Origin: an uncultured Bacilli bacterium
Lineage (GTDB): Bacteria; Bacillota_I; Bacilli_A; RF39; UBA660
Reading direction: 5' to 3'
DNA length: 17,140 nt
Assembly (NCBI GenBank): GCA_910576985.1
Contig: CAJTLA010000030.1
Location: forward strand, 1-17,140
The notes under the pieces were generated by a model. That model was not told the origin of the DNA. It searched no databases and worked only from the letters and a program-made list of their open reading frames with translations. Shown in pieces: positions 1 to 8,666 of the stretch (within the stretch, counting starts at the first letter, position 1; each line of letters starts with the position of its first letter). Made by a program: the position numbers and the translations under genes.

Positions 1-86
1 GTAATTTATTGGAACAGGGAATCGATATCAGTGTGATTATGAAAGCAACAAATTTAACAGAAAAACAAATTAGACAATTTCAATAG
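1..86 (+). CDS. C-terminal fragment of an unidentified protein (5' end outside the window)
   Basis: The frame beginning at base 3 is open from the window edge to a TAG at 84-86 and gives a 27-residue tail, NLLEQGIDISVIMKATNLTE followed by KQIRQFQ. The tail is amphipathic and resembles a short helix-turn-helix. Tails of the form 'G-x-x-I-x-x-I-x-x-x-T-x-L-x-x-x-x-I' are common at the end of Rpn/PD-(D/E)XK transposase-like proteins, so that family is one possibility, but this is too little sequence to name a product. A hairpin terminator overlaps the stop codon, which supports a genuine gene end here. Confidence 0.5.
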   Translation, partial: NLLEQGIDISVIMKATNLTEKQIRQFQ

Positions 87-98
87 AGATTGTTTTTT
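72..98 (+). terminator. Rho-independent terminator overlapping the stop codon of the first gene
   Basis: Bases 72-81 (AGACAATTTC) pair with 86-95 (GAGATTGTTT) over ten positions, two of them G-U, around an AATA tetraloop, and a T-run follows to base 98. The TAG stop codon at 84-86 lies in the loop and at the start of the 3' arm. Bases 99-252 downstream are AT-rich, and I see no gene in them. Confidence 0.65.
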
Positions 99-252
99 GT
101 TGTTAGGAATATCCATCTTTTTTTGCAAAGTAGTAACAGATGAAATATCAAAATGGAATCCATTTAATAACATTTTAACAAAAAAATTAAATTATTTTTC
201 TAAAATGTAGGTATTTAGAACACTTTTGTTGTATATATTTTATAAGAGCGCA

Positions 253-281
253 TAGACAGTACTTTAGAAACATGTTACAAT
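253..281 (+). promoter_or_regulatory. Promoter of the ABC exporter operon
   Basis: A -35 box TAGACA (253-258) is followed by a 17-base spacer and a -10 box TACAAT (276-281). Each differs from the sigma-A consensus by one base. Transcription would start near 288. This also argues that translation begins at ATG 304 and not at the in-frame ATG 292, which would leave almost no leader. Confidence 0.7.
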
Positions 282-303
282 AAAAAAAGAAATGAGGGAG
301 TTT

Positions 304-1011
304 ATGAGTACATTATATCGATTAATAAATATAGATAAAAAATATCCAAAACAAAATATGGAAAATGCAGCACTAAAAGGAATCAACTTTGACATCGAAG
401 AAGGTGAAATAATCGTTATTTTAGGACCTAGTGGTAGTGGGAAATCGACTTTATTAAATGTATTATCTGGAATTGATACCCCATCAAGTGGGAGCATATT
501 ATTTGAAGAACAAAAACTAGAACAATTAAAAGAAAAAGAACTTACAGAATATAGAAAAAATAACTTGGGATTTATATTTCAAAGCTACAATTTAGTATCA
601 AATTTAACAGTAACAGAAAACATAGAACTTGGAGCGAATCTTTCAAAAGAACCATTTTCAATGCAACAAATTTTAGACATTGTAGACTTGGTAGAACATA
701 AAAGGAAATACCCTTACCAATTATCTGGTGGTCAAATGCAAAGAGTTGCAATTGCAAGAGCACTAATTAAAAATCCAAAAGTTTTATTTTGTGATGAACC
801 AACAGGAGCTTTAGATGAAGAAACTGGAAAAAAAATATTAGAATCATTACAAGAAATCAATAAAAAATATCATACCACAATGATTATTGTAACTCATAAC
901 CCAAGTATTGCAGAAATGGCACATACAGTAATAAAAATGAACAGTGGGAAAGTAGTAGAATTTTATCACAACACAAAAAGAACAGCAGCATCAGATTTGA
1001 GGTGGGCTTAA
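304..1011 (+). CDS. ABC transporter ATP-binding protein (MacB/LolD/YtrE-type), first of two
   Basis: This is the cytoplasmic ATPase of an exporter-type ABC system, 235 residues, the usual size for stand-alone FtsX-partner ATPases. All nucleotide-binding elements are present: Walker A GPSGSGKS (41-48), Q-loop glutamine 93, signature LSGGQ (140-144), Walker B ending in D164-E165, D-loop, and switch histidine 198. I chose ATG 304 because GAGG at 294-297 lies six bases upstream; the in-frame ATG 292 overlaps that ribosome binding site. Its TAA overlaps the permease ATG by one base (TAATG), so translation is probably coupled. It is collinear with the second ATPase at 3532: every motif falls at the same residue number, and both end in a similar basic-then-Trp tail, so the two are paralogues and may form a heterodimer. 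Confidence 0.93.
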   Translation: MSTLYRLINIDKKYPKQNMENAALKGINFDIEEGEIIVILGPSGSGKSTLLNVLSGIDTPSSGSILFEEQKLEQLKEKELTEYRKNNLGFIFQSYNLVSNLTVTENIELGANLSKEPFSMQQILDIVDLVEHKRKYPYQLSGGQMQRVAIARALIKNPKVLFCDEPTGALDEETGKKILESLQEINKKYHTTMIIVTHNPSIAEMAHTVIKMNSGKVVEFYHNTKRTAASDLRWA

Positions 1012-3524
1012 TGAATTTATTATTTCTAAATGCATTAAAAGGATTAAAAAAGAAAAAATTACAAATGCTTGGAATTATTTTTTTAATTATATTATCTACA
1101 AGTATTTATACTTCTATGAATACAGCATTAGATCGATTAGAATATCGATATTATGATTACTTAGAAGAACAAAACGTAGAACATATCAGCTTTACACCAA
1201 TAGTAGACTACACCAAAGATGTAACTATAGAAGATATTGATCATTGGGAAAAGAAGGAACTAAAAAACATAACAGAAGAAGAAAAAATGGTATTAACACA
1301 ATATAAAAACTGTTTAAAAGATGATTCCTGTGACTTAAAAGAGACTGTTCCAATCACTGATGTTTTTCAAAAATATGAAATCGATTTACAAATAAAAAAT
1401 AGAAAACTAGATACCATTACCAAAAAATACGATTTTACTTATCAAATTGAACAATCAAAAACCACCAAAGAAAATAACGTTCTAATTAAAGCAATGCCAT
1501 ATTTACAAGATAAAAAAATCAATCAAACTTACTTATTAAAAGGAAAATTTCCAGAACAAGAAAACGAAATCACCATGCTTCCACAATTTGCCAAAATCAA
1601 TAAAATTGAAATTGGTGATACCTACAAAATAAATAATAAAAAGTATAAAGTGGTAGGCTTTACTTATGCCCCAGACCATATTTATCCAATGATTTCTTTC
1701 AATATGCCAATTTTTAGTGAAAAACAAAACAATATTATTTTTATGAATCAAAAAACATATGACCAATTTATTGGTACAAATGAAAATGTGTATGTATTAA
1801 AATACAATCACCATGTGGACCGAAAATTACAAATGAATCAAGAAGATTCAGAAATGAACAAAATGTTTGAACAAGAATCCTCTATTCTGATAATGAATAT
1901 GGATACAGCTACTAGAATGATTCGTTCTTCTGCTCTTCAAATGGGATTAAAAACAGATCGAGACTTCGCACTTTATTTCTTATATCTATTACTTGCAATT
2001 GCTGTATTTATTATTATTGTCATTACTAAAAAAAGAATTGATGATGAAAGACTTCAAATTGGAGTATTAAAATCACTTGGATATAATCGATTTAGTATCG
2101 CTATTAGTTACCTAGTATATCCAATTATTGGCTCACTCATTGGTGGAATCATTGGATATATGATTGGAATCAGTTTAAATGGTTTATTAACGAATTTATA
2201 TATGAGTTATTTTACAATACCACTTGGAAATTTGAAATTTGATGCGTCTTACTTAACCACCTCTATTTTCTTACCAATGATAGTATTATCGATTTTAAGT
2301 TATTTTATTGCCACTATTATGTTACGAAAAAAGCCACTTTCATTATTGAAAGAAGGAAGCAACTTAAAAGTAAACTTACTAAGTAAAATTGTCAATAAAC
2401 TAACTTCATTATTACCATTTAAATATCGATTTAAATATTCTTTAGCATCTCGTTCTATTGGGAAACTATTCATTGTAACTCTTACTTCTTTTTGTACAGG
2501 ACTGTTAATTGTATTAGTATTGATTGGATCAAATTTATTTAATCATCTAATTGATCAATCATTTGATAGTTATTCGTATCAGTACATGATAGCAATGAAT
2601 CAAATTCAAATAGAAGACAAAAAAACAGAAATGGATGATTTGATTTTTTCAAGTAATGCAACGATTCAGACAATAATAAAAAAAGGAAAAGAAAAAAAGG
2701 TAGAAGAAGAAATCATGGTCAATGGAATTGATGTAGATGCGCACTTTGTGACATTGAAAGATAAAAATGAAAAAAAATTAAATGATAAATTAGAAGATAG
2801 CAATAGCATGATTATTAACAGAAATATGCAAGAACAATTAAGCCTCAATTTAGATGATGAAATAACTATAAAATTAGGAGAAAAAGAAATTACTTATAAA
2901 GTTGCTGGTATTACAGAAGAATATATCAATTATAATGTATACGTAGATAGAGCTAGTCTATCTGAAAAAATGGGGTTACCAGATGCAGCTTACACAATGA
3001 TTTATAGTACAAATAAAATGTATGAAAATATGAATAACTTCACAGAAGAAGAACAAAAGAAAATAGCAACTATTTTAAATTTAAGTGATATTAAAAAGAA
3101 TGTAGAAACACAATTGGAAGTATTTAATAGTAGCATTTATGTAGTCATTATTTTCGCCTCAATTATGGCACTAGTCATATTAACAGTGATTGCCAATATT
3201 GTAGTCGAAGAAAATAAAAAAACAATTTCTTTAATGAAAGTTATGGGTTATAAAAATGGAGAAATTTCATCCATTGTCTTAAATATTTATACGCCATTTG
3301 TAATAATTGCCTATTTATTGGCAATACCAGCAATGACCTCGCTTTTAAAATGGATAATTGGATTACTCACTGCAGATATGGAAATGGTAATCCCAGTAAC
3401 CTTATCACCACTTCTAGCGCTGATAGGATTGATTGGCTTATTAATCGCTTATTATGTCGCGATCTTCTTTTCCAAACGAGTATTAAATAAAGTGCCACTT
3501 GCAATCGCATTAAAAAGAGAGTAG
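1011..3524 (+). CDS. FtsX-like (MacB-type) ABC transporter permease, double-length
   Basis: The product is an 837-residue membrane subunit. One transmembrane segment lies near 19-35, followed by a large external domain of about 280 residues. Segments near 321-342, 367-392, 415-438 and 486-511 come next, then a second external domain of about 200 residues, and three more segments near 710-732, 755-780 and 798-822. The motif before TM3 (DERLQIGVLKSLGYNRFS) and its counterpart before TM7 (KKTISLMKVMGYKNGEIS) are the FtsX coupling elements that contact the ATPases, so the protein is two FtsX modules fused. ATG 1011 is preferred over the in-frame GTG 1002 because GAGGTGG at 999-1005 is a good ribosome binding site for it. 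Relatives export peptides, lipoproteins or antibiotics, or sense envelope stress. No two-component system is adjacent, so the substrate is unknown. Confidence 0.9.
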   Translation: MNLLFLNALKGLKKKKLQMLGIIFLIILSTSIYTSMNTALDRLEYRYYDYLEEQNVEHISFTPIVDYTKDVTIEDIDHWEKKELKNITEEEKMVLTQYKNCLKDDSCDLKETVPITDVFQKYEIDLQIKNRKLDTITKKYDFTYQIEQSKTTKENNVLIKAMPYLQDKKINQTYLLKGKFPEQENEITMLPQFAKINKIEIGDTYKINNKKYKVVGFTYAPDHIYPMISFNMPIFSEKQNNIIFMNQKTYDQFIGTNENVYVLKYNHHVDRKLQMNQEDSEMNKMFEQESSILIMNMDTATRMIRSSALQMGLKTDRDFALYFLYLLLAIAVFIIIVITKKRIDDERLQIGVLKSLGYNRFSIAISYLVYPIIGSLIGGIIGYMIGISLNGLLTNLYMSYFTIPLGNLKFDASYLTTSIFLPMIVLSILSYFIATIMLRKKPLSLLKEGSNLKVNLLSKIVNKLTSLLPFKYRFKYSLASRSIGKLFIVTLTSFCTGLLIVLVLIGSNLFNHLIDQSFDSYSYQYMIAMNQIQIEDKKTEMDDLIFSSNATIQTIIKKGKEKKVEEEIMVNGIDVDAHFVTLKDKNEKKLNDKLEDSNSMIINRNMQEQLSLNLDDEITIKLGEKEITYKVAGITEEYINYNVYVDRASLSEKMGLPDAAYTMIYSTNKMYENMNNFTEEEQKKIATILNLSDIKKNVETQLEVFNSSIYVVIIFASIMALVILTVIANIVVEENKKTISLMKVMGYKNGEISSIVLNIYTPFVIIAYLLAIPAMTSLLKWIIGLLTADMEMVIPVTLSPLLALIGLIGLLIAYYVAIFFSKRVLNKVPLAIALKRE

Positions 3525-3531
3525 GGATCTT

Positions 3532-4236
3532 ATGGAAACATTAATAAAATTAGAAAATGTATATAAAACATATCGCTTAGGAGAAATAGAAACACACGCT
3601 TTAAACGGCGTTTCTCTAGACATAAAAAAAGGTGAAATTGTAATTATTTTAGGAGCAAGTGGTGGAGGAAAAACCACTCTACTAAATACCATGTCTGGAT
3701 TAGATACGGTAACAAGTGGGAAAATATACTATGATGGAAAAGAAATATCTAACTTTAGTGATCATAAACTCACGAAATTTAGAAAACAAAACTTAGGATT
3801 TATTTTTCAAACATATAACTTATTAGAACATTTAAACGTTTATGAAAACGTATTAGTAGGAGCAAAATTAGGACATACAAAACAAAATATTAATATGATT
3901 TTAAAAACAGTAGGACTTAAAAAACACGAAAAAAAATATATGCATGAACTATCAGGAGGAGAACAACAGCGTGTATCTATTGCAAGAGCACTTGCAAAAA
4001 ATCCGAAAGTCATGTTTTGCGATGAACCAACAGGAGCATTGGATGAAAAAACAGGAAAAATAGTACTAGAATCTTTAATAGAAGTGAATGAAAAATTAGG
4101 AACTACTATGGTGATTGTAACACATAATCCAGGAATTGCCTTAATTGGAGATCGAGTAATAAAAATGAATAGTGGAAAAATTGTAGAAATGATTTCTCAT
4201 GAAAGAACTAATCCAAAAGATATTCCATGGGGATAA
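3532..4236 (+). CDS. ABC transporter ATP-binding protein (MacB/LolD-type), second of two
   Basis: This is the second ATPase of the operon, 234 residues, starting seven bases after the permease stop. Walker A is GASGGGKT (41-48), where the Gly at the usual Ser position is a conservative variant. The Q-loop is Q93, the signature LSGGE (140-144), Walker B ends in D164-E165, and the switch histidine is H198. AGGGAT before the ATG is a modest ribosome binding site. A strong terminator follows at once, so the three genes 304-4236 form a complete operon. With one ATPase gene on each side of a two-module permease, the simplest model is a heterodimeric ATPase on a pseudo-dimeric permease. Use of either ATPase as a homodimer cannot be excluded. 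Confidence 0.93.
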   Translation: METLIKLENVYKTYRLGEIETHALNGVSLDIKKGEIVIILGASGGGKTTLLNTMSGLDTVTSGKIYYDGKEISNFSDHKLTKFRKQNLGFIFQTYNLLEHLNVYENVLVGAKLGHTKQNINMILKTVGLKKHEKKYMHELSGGEQQRVSIARALAKNPKVMFCDEPTGALDEKTGKIVLESLIEVNEKLGTTMVIVTHNPGIALIGDRVIKMNSGKIVEMISHERTNPKDIPWG

Positions 4237-4264
4237 AAGAAGAGTGTAAGAAGCACTCTTTTTT
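4236..4264 (+). terminator. Terminator of the ABC exporter operon
   Basis: AAGAGTG (4240-4246) pairs perfectly with CACTCTT (4254-4260) around a seven-base loop. The preceding A-rich bases extend the stem into the following TTTT. It begins at the stop codon of the second ATPase gene. Confidence 0.85.
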
Positions 4265-4272
4265 ATCGAAGC

Positions 4273-4301
4273 TTGCATGATTTAGTGTTTCTAAGTATAA
4301 T
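4273..4301 (+). promoter_or_regulatory. Predicted sigma-A promoter with no ORF behind it
   Basis: TTGCAT (4273-4278), a 17-base spacer and a perfect TATAAT (4296-4301) form a plausible promoter just after the operon terminator. Transcription would start near 4308. The only start codon close by (4319) gives a four-residue peptide with no clear ribosome binding site, so the transcript would be non-coding. Confidence 0.45.
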
Positions 4302-4307
4302 TAAACT

Positions 4308-4406
4308 GAAGTGAAAATATGAGAAATTTATAATCACGAAAGTGCAAAAAAAGACTACTGAACAAAGTATTTAAAGATTACTGTAAAAAATATCAGTAGT
4401 TTTTTT
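4308..4406 (+). ncRNA. Candidate small RNA or untranslated transcript, promoter to hairpin
   Basis: About 100 bases lie between the promoter at 4273-4301 and a hairpin with a T-tract. ACTACTGA (4354-4361) pairs perfectly with TCAGTAGT (4393-4400), and flanking A and T runs (4348-4353 with 4401-4406) lengthen the stem to about 14 pairs. The 31-base loop can form a small inner AGTA/TACT stem. The A-run/T-run symmetry means the hairpin could also terminate transcripts on the minus strand. No RNA family is recognised. It could instead be only a bidirectional terminator or a degenerate small inverted-repeat element. Confidence 0.3.
4348..4406. terminator. Long-stem hairpin flanked by A and T runs, possibly a bidirectional terminator
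   Basis: An eight-base perfect inverted repeat (4354-4361 and 4393-4400) is extended by A/T runs to roughly 14 pairs with a 31-base loop. T-tracts follow in both reading directions. The loop is larger than in typical intrinsic terminators, so efficiency is uncertain. Confidence 0.5.
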
Positions 4407-4490
4407 GATAATTGTGACCTCATACAAGAAGTATTTGTCCAATCGCTGTCAATGAACAAAACTTTACTATATTTTCACTCTTTTTTTTAG

Positions 4491-4496
4491 TATAAT
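4491..4496 (+). promoter_or_regulatory. -10 box for the phosphohexomutase gene
   Basis: A perfect TATAAT lies 17 bases before the ATG at 4514, with GAGGTGATAG (4502-4511) as ribosome binding site. The leader would be only about ten bases. I see no convincing -35 box at standard spacing. Confidence 0.5.
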
Positions 4497-4513
4497 AAAT
4501 TTGAGGTGATAGA

Positions 4514-5887
4514 ATGAATTTAGTAAAAGAAATCAGTCCTAATATATTTAGGGAATATGATTTAAGAGGGATTTACCCTACTGAAATTAATGAAGATATT
4601 GCTTATACTATTGGAAAAAGTTTTGGAACATATATGAACCAAAAAGGATTTGAAAAAACAGTCATTGGTTATGACAATCGTTTATCTTCAGAATCATTGT
4701 CAAATGCACTTGTGAAAGGGATTTTAGATACAGGACTAGATGTAATTAATTTAGGACTTGTTACGACCCCAATGTATTATTTTGCCAAGTATCATTTAAA
4801 AATCTATTGTGGAATTATGATAACAGCGAGTCATAATCCCAAAGAGTATAATGGATTTAAAATAGCTTTCTCGAAAATTGGAAATGCGTATGGTGATCAA
4901 ATTACTGAATTCCGCGACTTTACACATGCTTTAAATTTTGATACAGGAACAGGAATAGAAACCAAACTAGATATTAGACAAGATTATTTAGAATTACTAA
5001 AAAAATCAATTGATTTAGGAGAACGAAAAATAAAAATTGTTGCTGATTGTGGAAACGGAACAGGATCTATTGTCATCAAAGATGTACTAGATATACTTCC
5101 AATTGAATATGAACTCATCTATTCAGATAGCGATGGAAACTTTCCAAATCATCATCCAGATCCAAGTGTCGCAAAAAACATGATAGACTTAGGACAAAAA
5201 GTAGTAGAATTAGGATATGATTTTGGAATTGGAATTGATGGAGATGCAGACCGAGTTGGAATCGTAGATGAAAAAGGTCATGTAATTCCAACCGACTTAG
5301 TAATGGTGATTGTATATAGACATTTATACAAAACGATGAAAAACAAAAAAGCCTTATTCGATGTAAAATGTTCTAAAGCTTTAATTGATGAGCTAGAAAG
5401 ATTACAAATAGAGCCAGTCATGTATCGTACTGGAAATTCTTATTCCAATATGAAAATGCAAGAAGGTAACTTTGACTTTGGAGGAGAATACTCAGGACAT
5501 ATCTTTTTTAGAGACAAATTTCCAGGGTTCGATGATGGTATTTATGGTGGACTTCGACTAGTAGAAATTCTTTCCAATACCGATAAAAAAATGAGTGAAC
5601 TACTAGAAGGAATCAATCAATATTATTCTACAGAAGAAATAAAAATTGAAGTAACTGATGAAACAAAATTTGACATTGTAGAAAAAATAAAGCAATATTC
5701 TATGAACAAAGGATATCAAATGATTACTTTAGATGGAGTAAGAGTGACTTTTGAAGATGGATGGGTATTAGTAAGAGCCTCTAATACAGGACCAAACCTA
5801 ACTGTTCGTTTTGAAGCAAATACAGAAAAACGTTTAAAAGAATTACAAGATGAATTTTTAGAAATGATCAAAGCTTCTATTAACTAG
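4514..5887 (+). CDS. Phosphomannomutase/phosphoglucomutase (alpha-D-phosphohexomutase family)
   Basis: This 457-residue cytoplasmic enzyme interconverts hexose 6-phosphate and 1-phosphate through a phosphoserine, feeding nucleotide-sugar synthesis for cell-surface glycans. The four family signatures appear in order: the phosphoserine loop TASHNPKEYNGFK with active serine 106; the magnesium loop DGDADR (242-247); the sugar-binding loop GEYSGH (324-329); and the phosphate-binding loop RASNTGPN (421-428). The N-terminal FREYDLRG (12-19) is also typical of bacterial PMM/PGM such as ManB and AlgC. The length is normal. Which hexose is preferred cannot be told from these motifs. The gene stands alone, with its own -10 box and a terminator at its stop codon. 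Confidence 0.94.
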   Translation: MNLVKEISPNIFREYDLRGIYPTEINEDIAYTIGKSFGTYMNQKGFEKTVIGYDNRLSSESLSNALVKGILDTGLDVINLGLVTTPMYYFAKYHLKIYCGIMITASHNPKEYNGFKIAFSKIGNAYGDQITEFRDFTHALNFDTGTGIETKLDIRQDYLELLKKSIDLGERKIKIVADCGNGTGSIVIKDVLDILPIEYELIYSDSDGNFPNHHPDPSVAKNMIDLGQKVVELGYDFGIGIDGDADRVGIVDEKGHVIPTDLVMVIVYRHLYKTMKNKKALFDVKCSKALIDELERLQIEPVMYRTGNSYSNMKMQEGNFDFGGEYSGHIFFRDKFPGFDDGIYGGLRLVEILSNTDKKMSELLEGINQYYSTEEIKIEVTDETKFDIVEKIKQYSMNKGYQMITLDGVRVTFEDGWVLVRASNTGPNLTVRFEANTEKRLKELQDEFLEMIKASIN

Positions 5888-5897
5888 AAGTTTTTTT
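5874..5897 (+). terminator. Terminator overlapping the phosphohexomutase stop codon
   Basis: CTTCTA (5874-5879) pairs perfectly with TAGAAG (5885-5890) around the loop TTAAC, and seven Ts follow. The TAG stop (5885-5887) is part of the 3' arm, so coding and termination signals are compressed together as in the terminator at 72-98. Confidence 0.75.
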
Positions 5898-6030
5898 GAG
5901 CTAACATTCCTAGAAAACAGGTAATGACAATTGTAAGGAATCTGAAAAAATGAACAAAACAGTACATCACAAAAGAGCGAAGATATCAAAATCATGACAA
6001 GAATAAATTCCATTTTCCTAAAAATTACTG

Positions 6031-6036
6031 TATAAT
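6031..6036 (+). promoter_or_regulatory. -10 box for polA
   Basis: A perfect TATAAT stands 16 bases before the ATG of the polymerase gene, and the ribosome binding site AGGTGATAAG follows it. The -35 region (around 6008, TTCCAT) is poor. Bases 5898-6030 contain only a weak ATTCCT/AGGAAT inverted repeat (5906-5911 and 5936-5941) and no gene. Confidence 0.5.
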
Positions 6037-6052
6037 ATAAATAGGTGATAAG

Positions 6053-8641
6053 ATGGCAAAAATAATATTAGTAGATGGAAATAATCTATTATTTCGAAGT
6101 TATTATGCAACAGCATACACAGGAAATTTTATGAAAAACAGCAAAGGATTTCCAACGAATGCACTATTTGGATTTACCAATATGATAAATAAAATCATTA
6201 CAGAAGAAAAACCAACTCATATTATGGTTGCATTTGACAAAGGAAAAACATTTAGACATGAAAAATATGAAGAATATAAAGGTGGCAGATTAGAAACCCC
6301 AGAAGAATTAAAAGCCCAATTCCCAATTGCGAAAGACTTACTGACAAAAATGGGAATTACATATTATGAAATTGACCATTATGAAGCAGATGATATTATT
6401 GGAACATTTGCCCGCTATTGTGATGAAAAATCAGAATGGATTGGAACGATTATTAGCAGTGATCGAGATTTACTTCAATTAATTAGTAACGATGTCGATA
6501 TGAAATTGTTAAAACAAAAAGATTATATTCGATATAACTATGACTCTTTTATCAAAGATTATGGCATTACTCCTGAAAAAATGGTGGATTTAAAATCTCT
6601 AATGGGAGACGCATCTGATAATATTCCAGGAGTAAAAGGAATTGGAGAAAAAACAGCTTTAAAACTATTACAAGAATATCAAACCTTAAATGGAATTTAT
6701 GAAAATATTGAAACAATAGGCGGAAAAACAGCACTAAAATTAGAAGAAGACAAAGAAAAAGCGTACATGAGTTATGATTTAGCAACGATTTATAAAGAAG
6801 TTCCAATCGAATTTGAACCAGATAAACTTATTTATCAAGGAAATCAAGAAGAACTAAATGCCCTTTATGAAGAACTAGAATTTTATTCATTTATCAAAAA
6901 AAACAAAAAAGAAGAAATCGACAAAAAATCACTAGATACAGAAATTGTTTCTTCTTTAGAAGGAATTCACTTAGAAGGAGACGTCGCTGTATACTTAGAA
7001 ATGCTAGGAACAAACTATCATACAGCCCAACCACTAGGAATTGGAGTTTATCATAAAGAACGTTCTTTTTATGTACCCATTGAAGTATTAAAACAAAATC
7101 CAAACTTTTTAAAAGACAATTTAAAATACACATATGACTTGAAAAAAAATATGGTTGTTATGAGGCATCTTGGAATTGATGATTTAAACTACACATTTGA
7201 TACCATGATTGCCGCTTATTTATTAGATTATAATGTAAAAGATGACATCGCATATTTAGCTAACCAATTGGACTATGATATTGCCTTTTATGATACTATT
7301 TTTGGAAAACCCAATAAACTAATAAAACCAAACGAAGAAATTATTGCTTATTATTCAGTGATGAAAGCCAAATTTATATATGAAACCAAAGAATTATTAA
7401 AATCAAAACTAGAACAAGAAGAAATGACTTCTTTATTCTCTGATATCGAAATGCCATTGACAAAAGTACTTGCAGATATGGAATATACAGGAGTACACAT
7501 CAATCGTAAAAACTTAGAAGATATGGGAGCTGAAATTGATTCCAAAATAAAATCATTAGAACAAACAATCTATAAAGAAGCAGGAACAGAATTTAACATT
7601 TCTTCTCCAAGCCAATTAGGAGAAATACTATTTGAAAAACTACAATTGCCACATGGAAAGAAAGGAAAAAAAGGATATTCTACAGCTGCAGATGTATTAA
7701 AAAAACTACAAGGAGTTCATCCTATTATCGATTCCATCATGGAATATCGTACACTAACGAAACTTTATACCACTTATATTGAAGGATTAAAAAATGCAAT
7801 TCAAGAAGATGGAAAAATCCATACAATTTATAATCAGGCCACAACAAGAACTGGAAGACTTTCATCGATCGAACCAAACTTACAGAATATTCCTGCTAGA
7901 AATGAATATGGAAAAATTATTAGAAAAGCATTTGTTCCAAGTAACAACTCCATGATATTAAGTAGTGACTATTCTCAAATAGAGCTTCGAGTTTTAGCGC
8001 ACATAGCGGATGTAGAAGCATTAAAAAAAGCTTTTCATGAAGGCATTGATATTCATACCAAAACCGCAAGTGATATTTTTAAAGTTCCAATTACAGAAGT
8101 AACCAAAACAATGAGAAGAATGGCCAAAGCAGTTAATTTTGGAATCATTTATGGAATTAGTAGTTTTGGATTATCAGAAAACTTAAATATTCCACCAAAA
8201 GAAGCAAAAACATTTATTGATAATTATTTAGCCACTTATCCAGGTATTAAAGATTATATGGATAAAATTGTAGCACAAGCTTATAAAGATGGATATGTAA
8301 AAACCTTACTAGGACGAAAACGATTACTCACAGAACTTTTTAACGAAAACTTTATGGTTCGCCATGGAGGAGAACGAATGGCTTTGAACACACCAATCCA
8401 AGGAACGAGTGCAGATATCATAAAAAAAGCAATGGTAGACATTTATGAAGAATTTGAAAAACAAAATATCAAAAGTAAAATGATTTTACAAGTTCATGAT
8501 GAATTAGTCTTTGATTGCAGAAAAGAAGAACTTGAACAAGTAATCGCAATTGTAACAGAAAAAATGGATCAAGTTTATCCATTATCAGTTCCATTAGAAG
8601 TAGATATCGAATACGGAGAAAATTGGTATGAAGCCAAATAA
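6053..8641 (+). CDS. polA: DNA polymerase I with inactive proofreading domain
   Basis: The product is the 862-residue repair and Okazaki-fragment polymerase. The N-terminal 5'-3' exonuclease/flap nuclease (about 1-285) keeps its acidic metal ligands (D8, EADD 111-114, SDRD 136-139, GDASDN 185-190) and a helix-hairpin-helix (GVKGIGEKT). The middle domain (about 300-455) has the 3'-5' exonuclease fold but not its catalytic acids. By my alignment to E. coli, D355 is Tyr, D424 is Asn366 and D501 is Met437, so proofreading should be absent, as is known for Bacillus Pol I. The polymerase domain is intact: motif A SSDYSQIELR (637-646, D639), motif B with KAVNFGIIYG (692-701) and motif C VHDE (814-817). 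AGGTGATAAG supports ATG 6053. Confidence 0.96.
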   Translation: MAKIILVDGNNLLFRSYYATAYTGNFMKNSKGFPTNALFGFTNMINKIITEEKPTHIMVAFDKGKTFRHEKYEEYKGGRLETPEELKAQFPIAKDLLTKMGITYYEIDHYEADDIIGTFARYCDEKSEWIGTIISSDRDLLQLISNDVDMKLLKQKDYIRYNYDSFIKDYGITPEKMVDLKSLMGDASDNIPGVKGIGEKTALKLLQEYQTLNGIYENIETIGGKTALKLEEDKEKAYMSYDLATIYKEVPIEFEPDKLIYQGNQEELNALYEELEFYSFIKKNKKEEIDKKSLDTEIVSSLEGIHLEGDVAVYLEMLGTNYHTAQPLGIGVYHKERSFYVPIEVLKQNPNFLKDNLKYTYDLKKNMVVMRHLGIDDLNYTFDTMIAAYLLDYNVKDDIAYLANQLDYDIAFYDTIFGKPNKLIKPNEEIIAYYSVMKAKFIYETKELLKSKLEQEEMTSLFSDIEMPLTKVLADMEYTGVHINRKNLEDMGAEIDSKIKSLEQTIYKEAGTEFNISSPSQLGEILFEKLQLPHGKKGKKGYSTAADVLKKLQGVHPIIDSIMEYRTLTKLYTTYIEGLKNAIQEDGKIHTIYNQATTRTGRLSSIEPNLQNIPARNEYGKIIRKAFVPSNNSMILSSDYSQIELRVLAHIADVEALKKAFHEGIDIHTKTASDIFKVPITEVTKTMRRMAKAVNFGIIYGISSFGLSENLNIPPKEAKTFIDNYLATYPGIKDYMDKIVAQAYKDGYVKTLLGRKRLLTELFNENFMVRHGGERMALNTPIQGTSADIIKKAMVDIYEEFEKQNIKSKMILQVHDELVFDCRKEELEQVIAIVTEKMDQVYPLSVPLEVDIEYGENWYEAK

Positions 8642-8666
8642 AAACATATGAATTAGGACGTGAATT

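Noticed and set aside
292..303. Earlier start codon for the first ATPase (ATG 292)
   Set aside because: It overlaps the ribosome binding site for ATG 304, and the predicted transcript start near 288 leaves it almost without leader.
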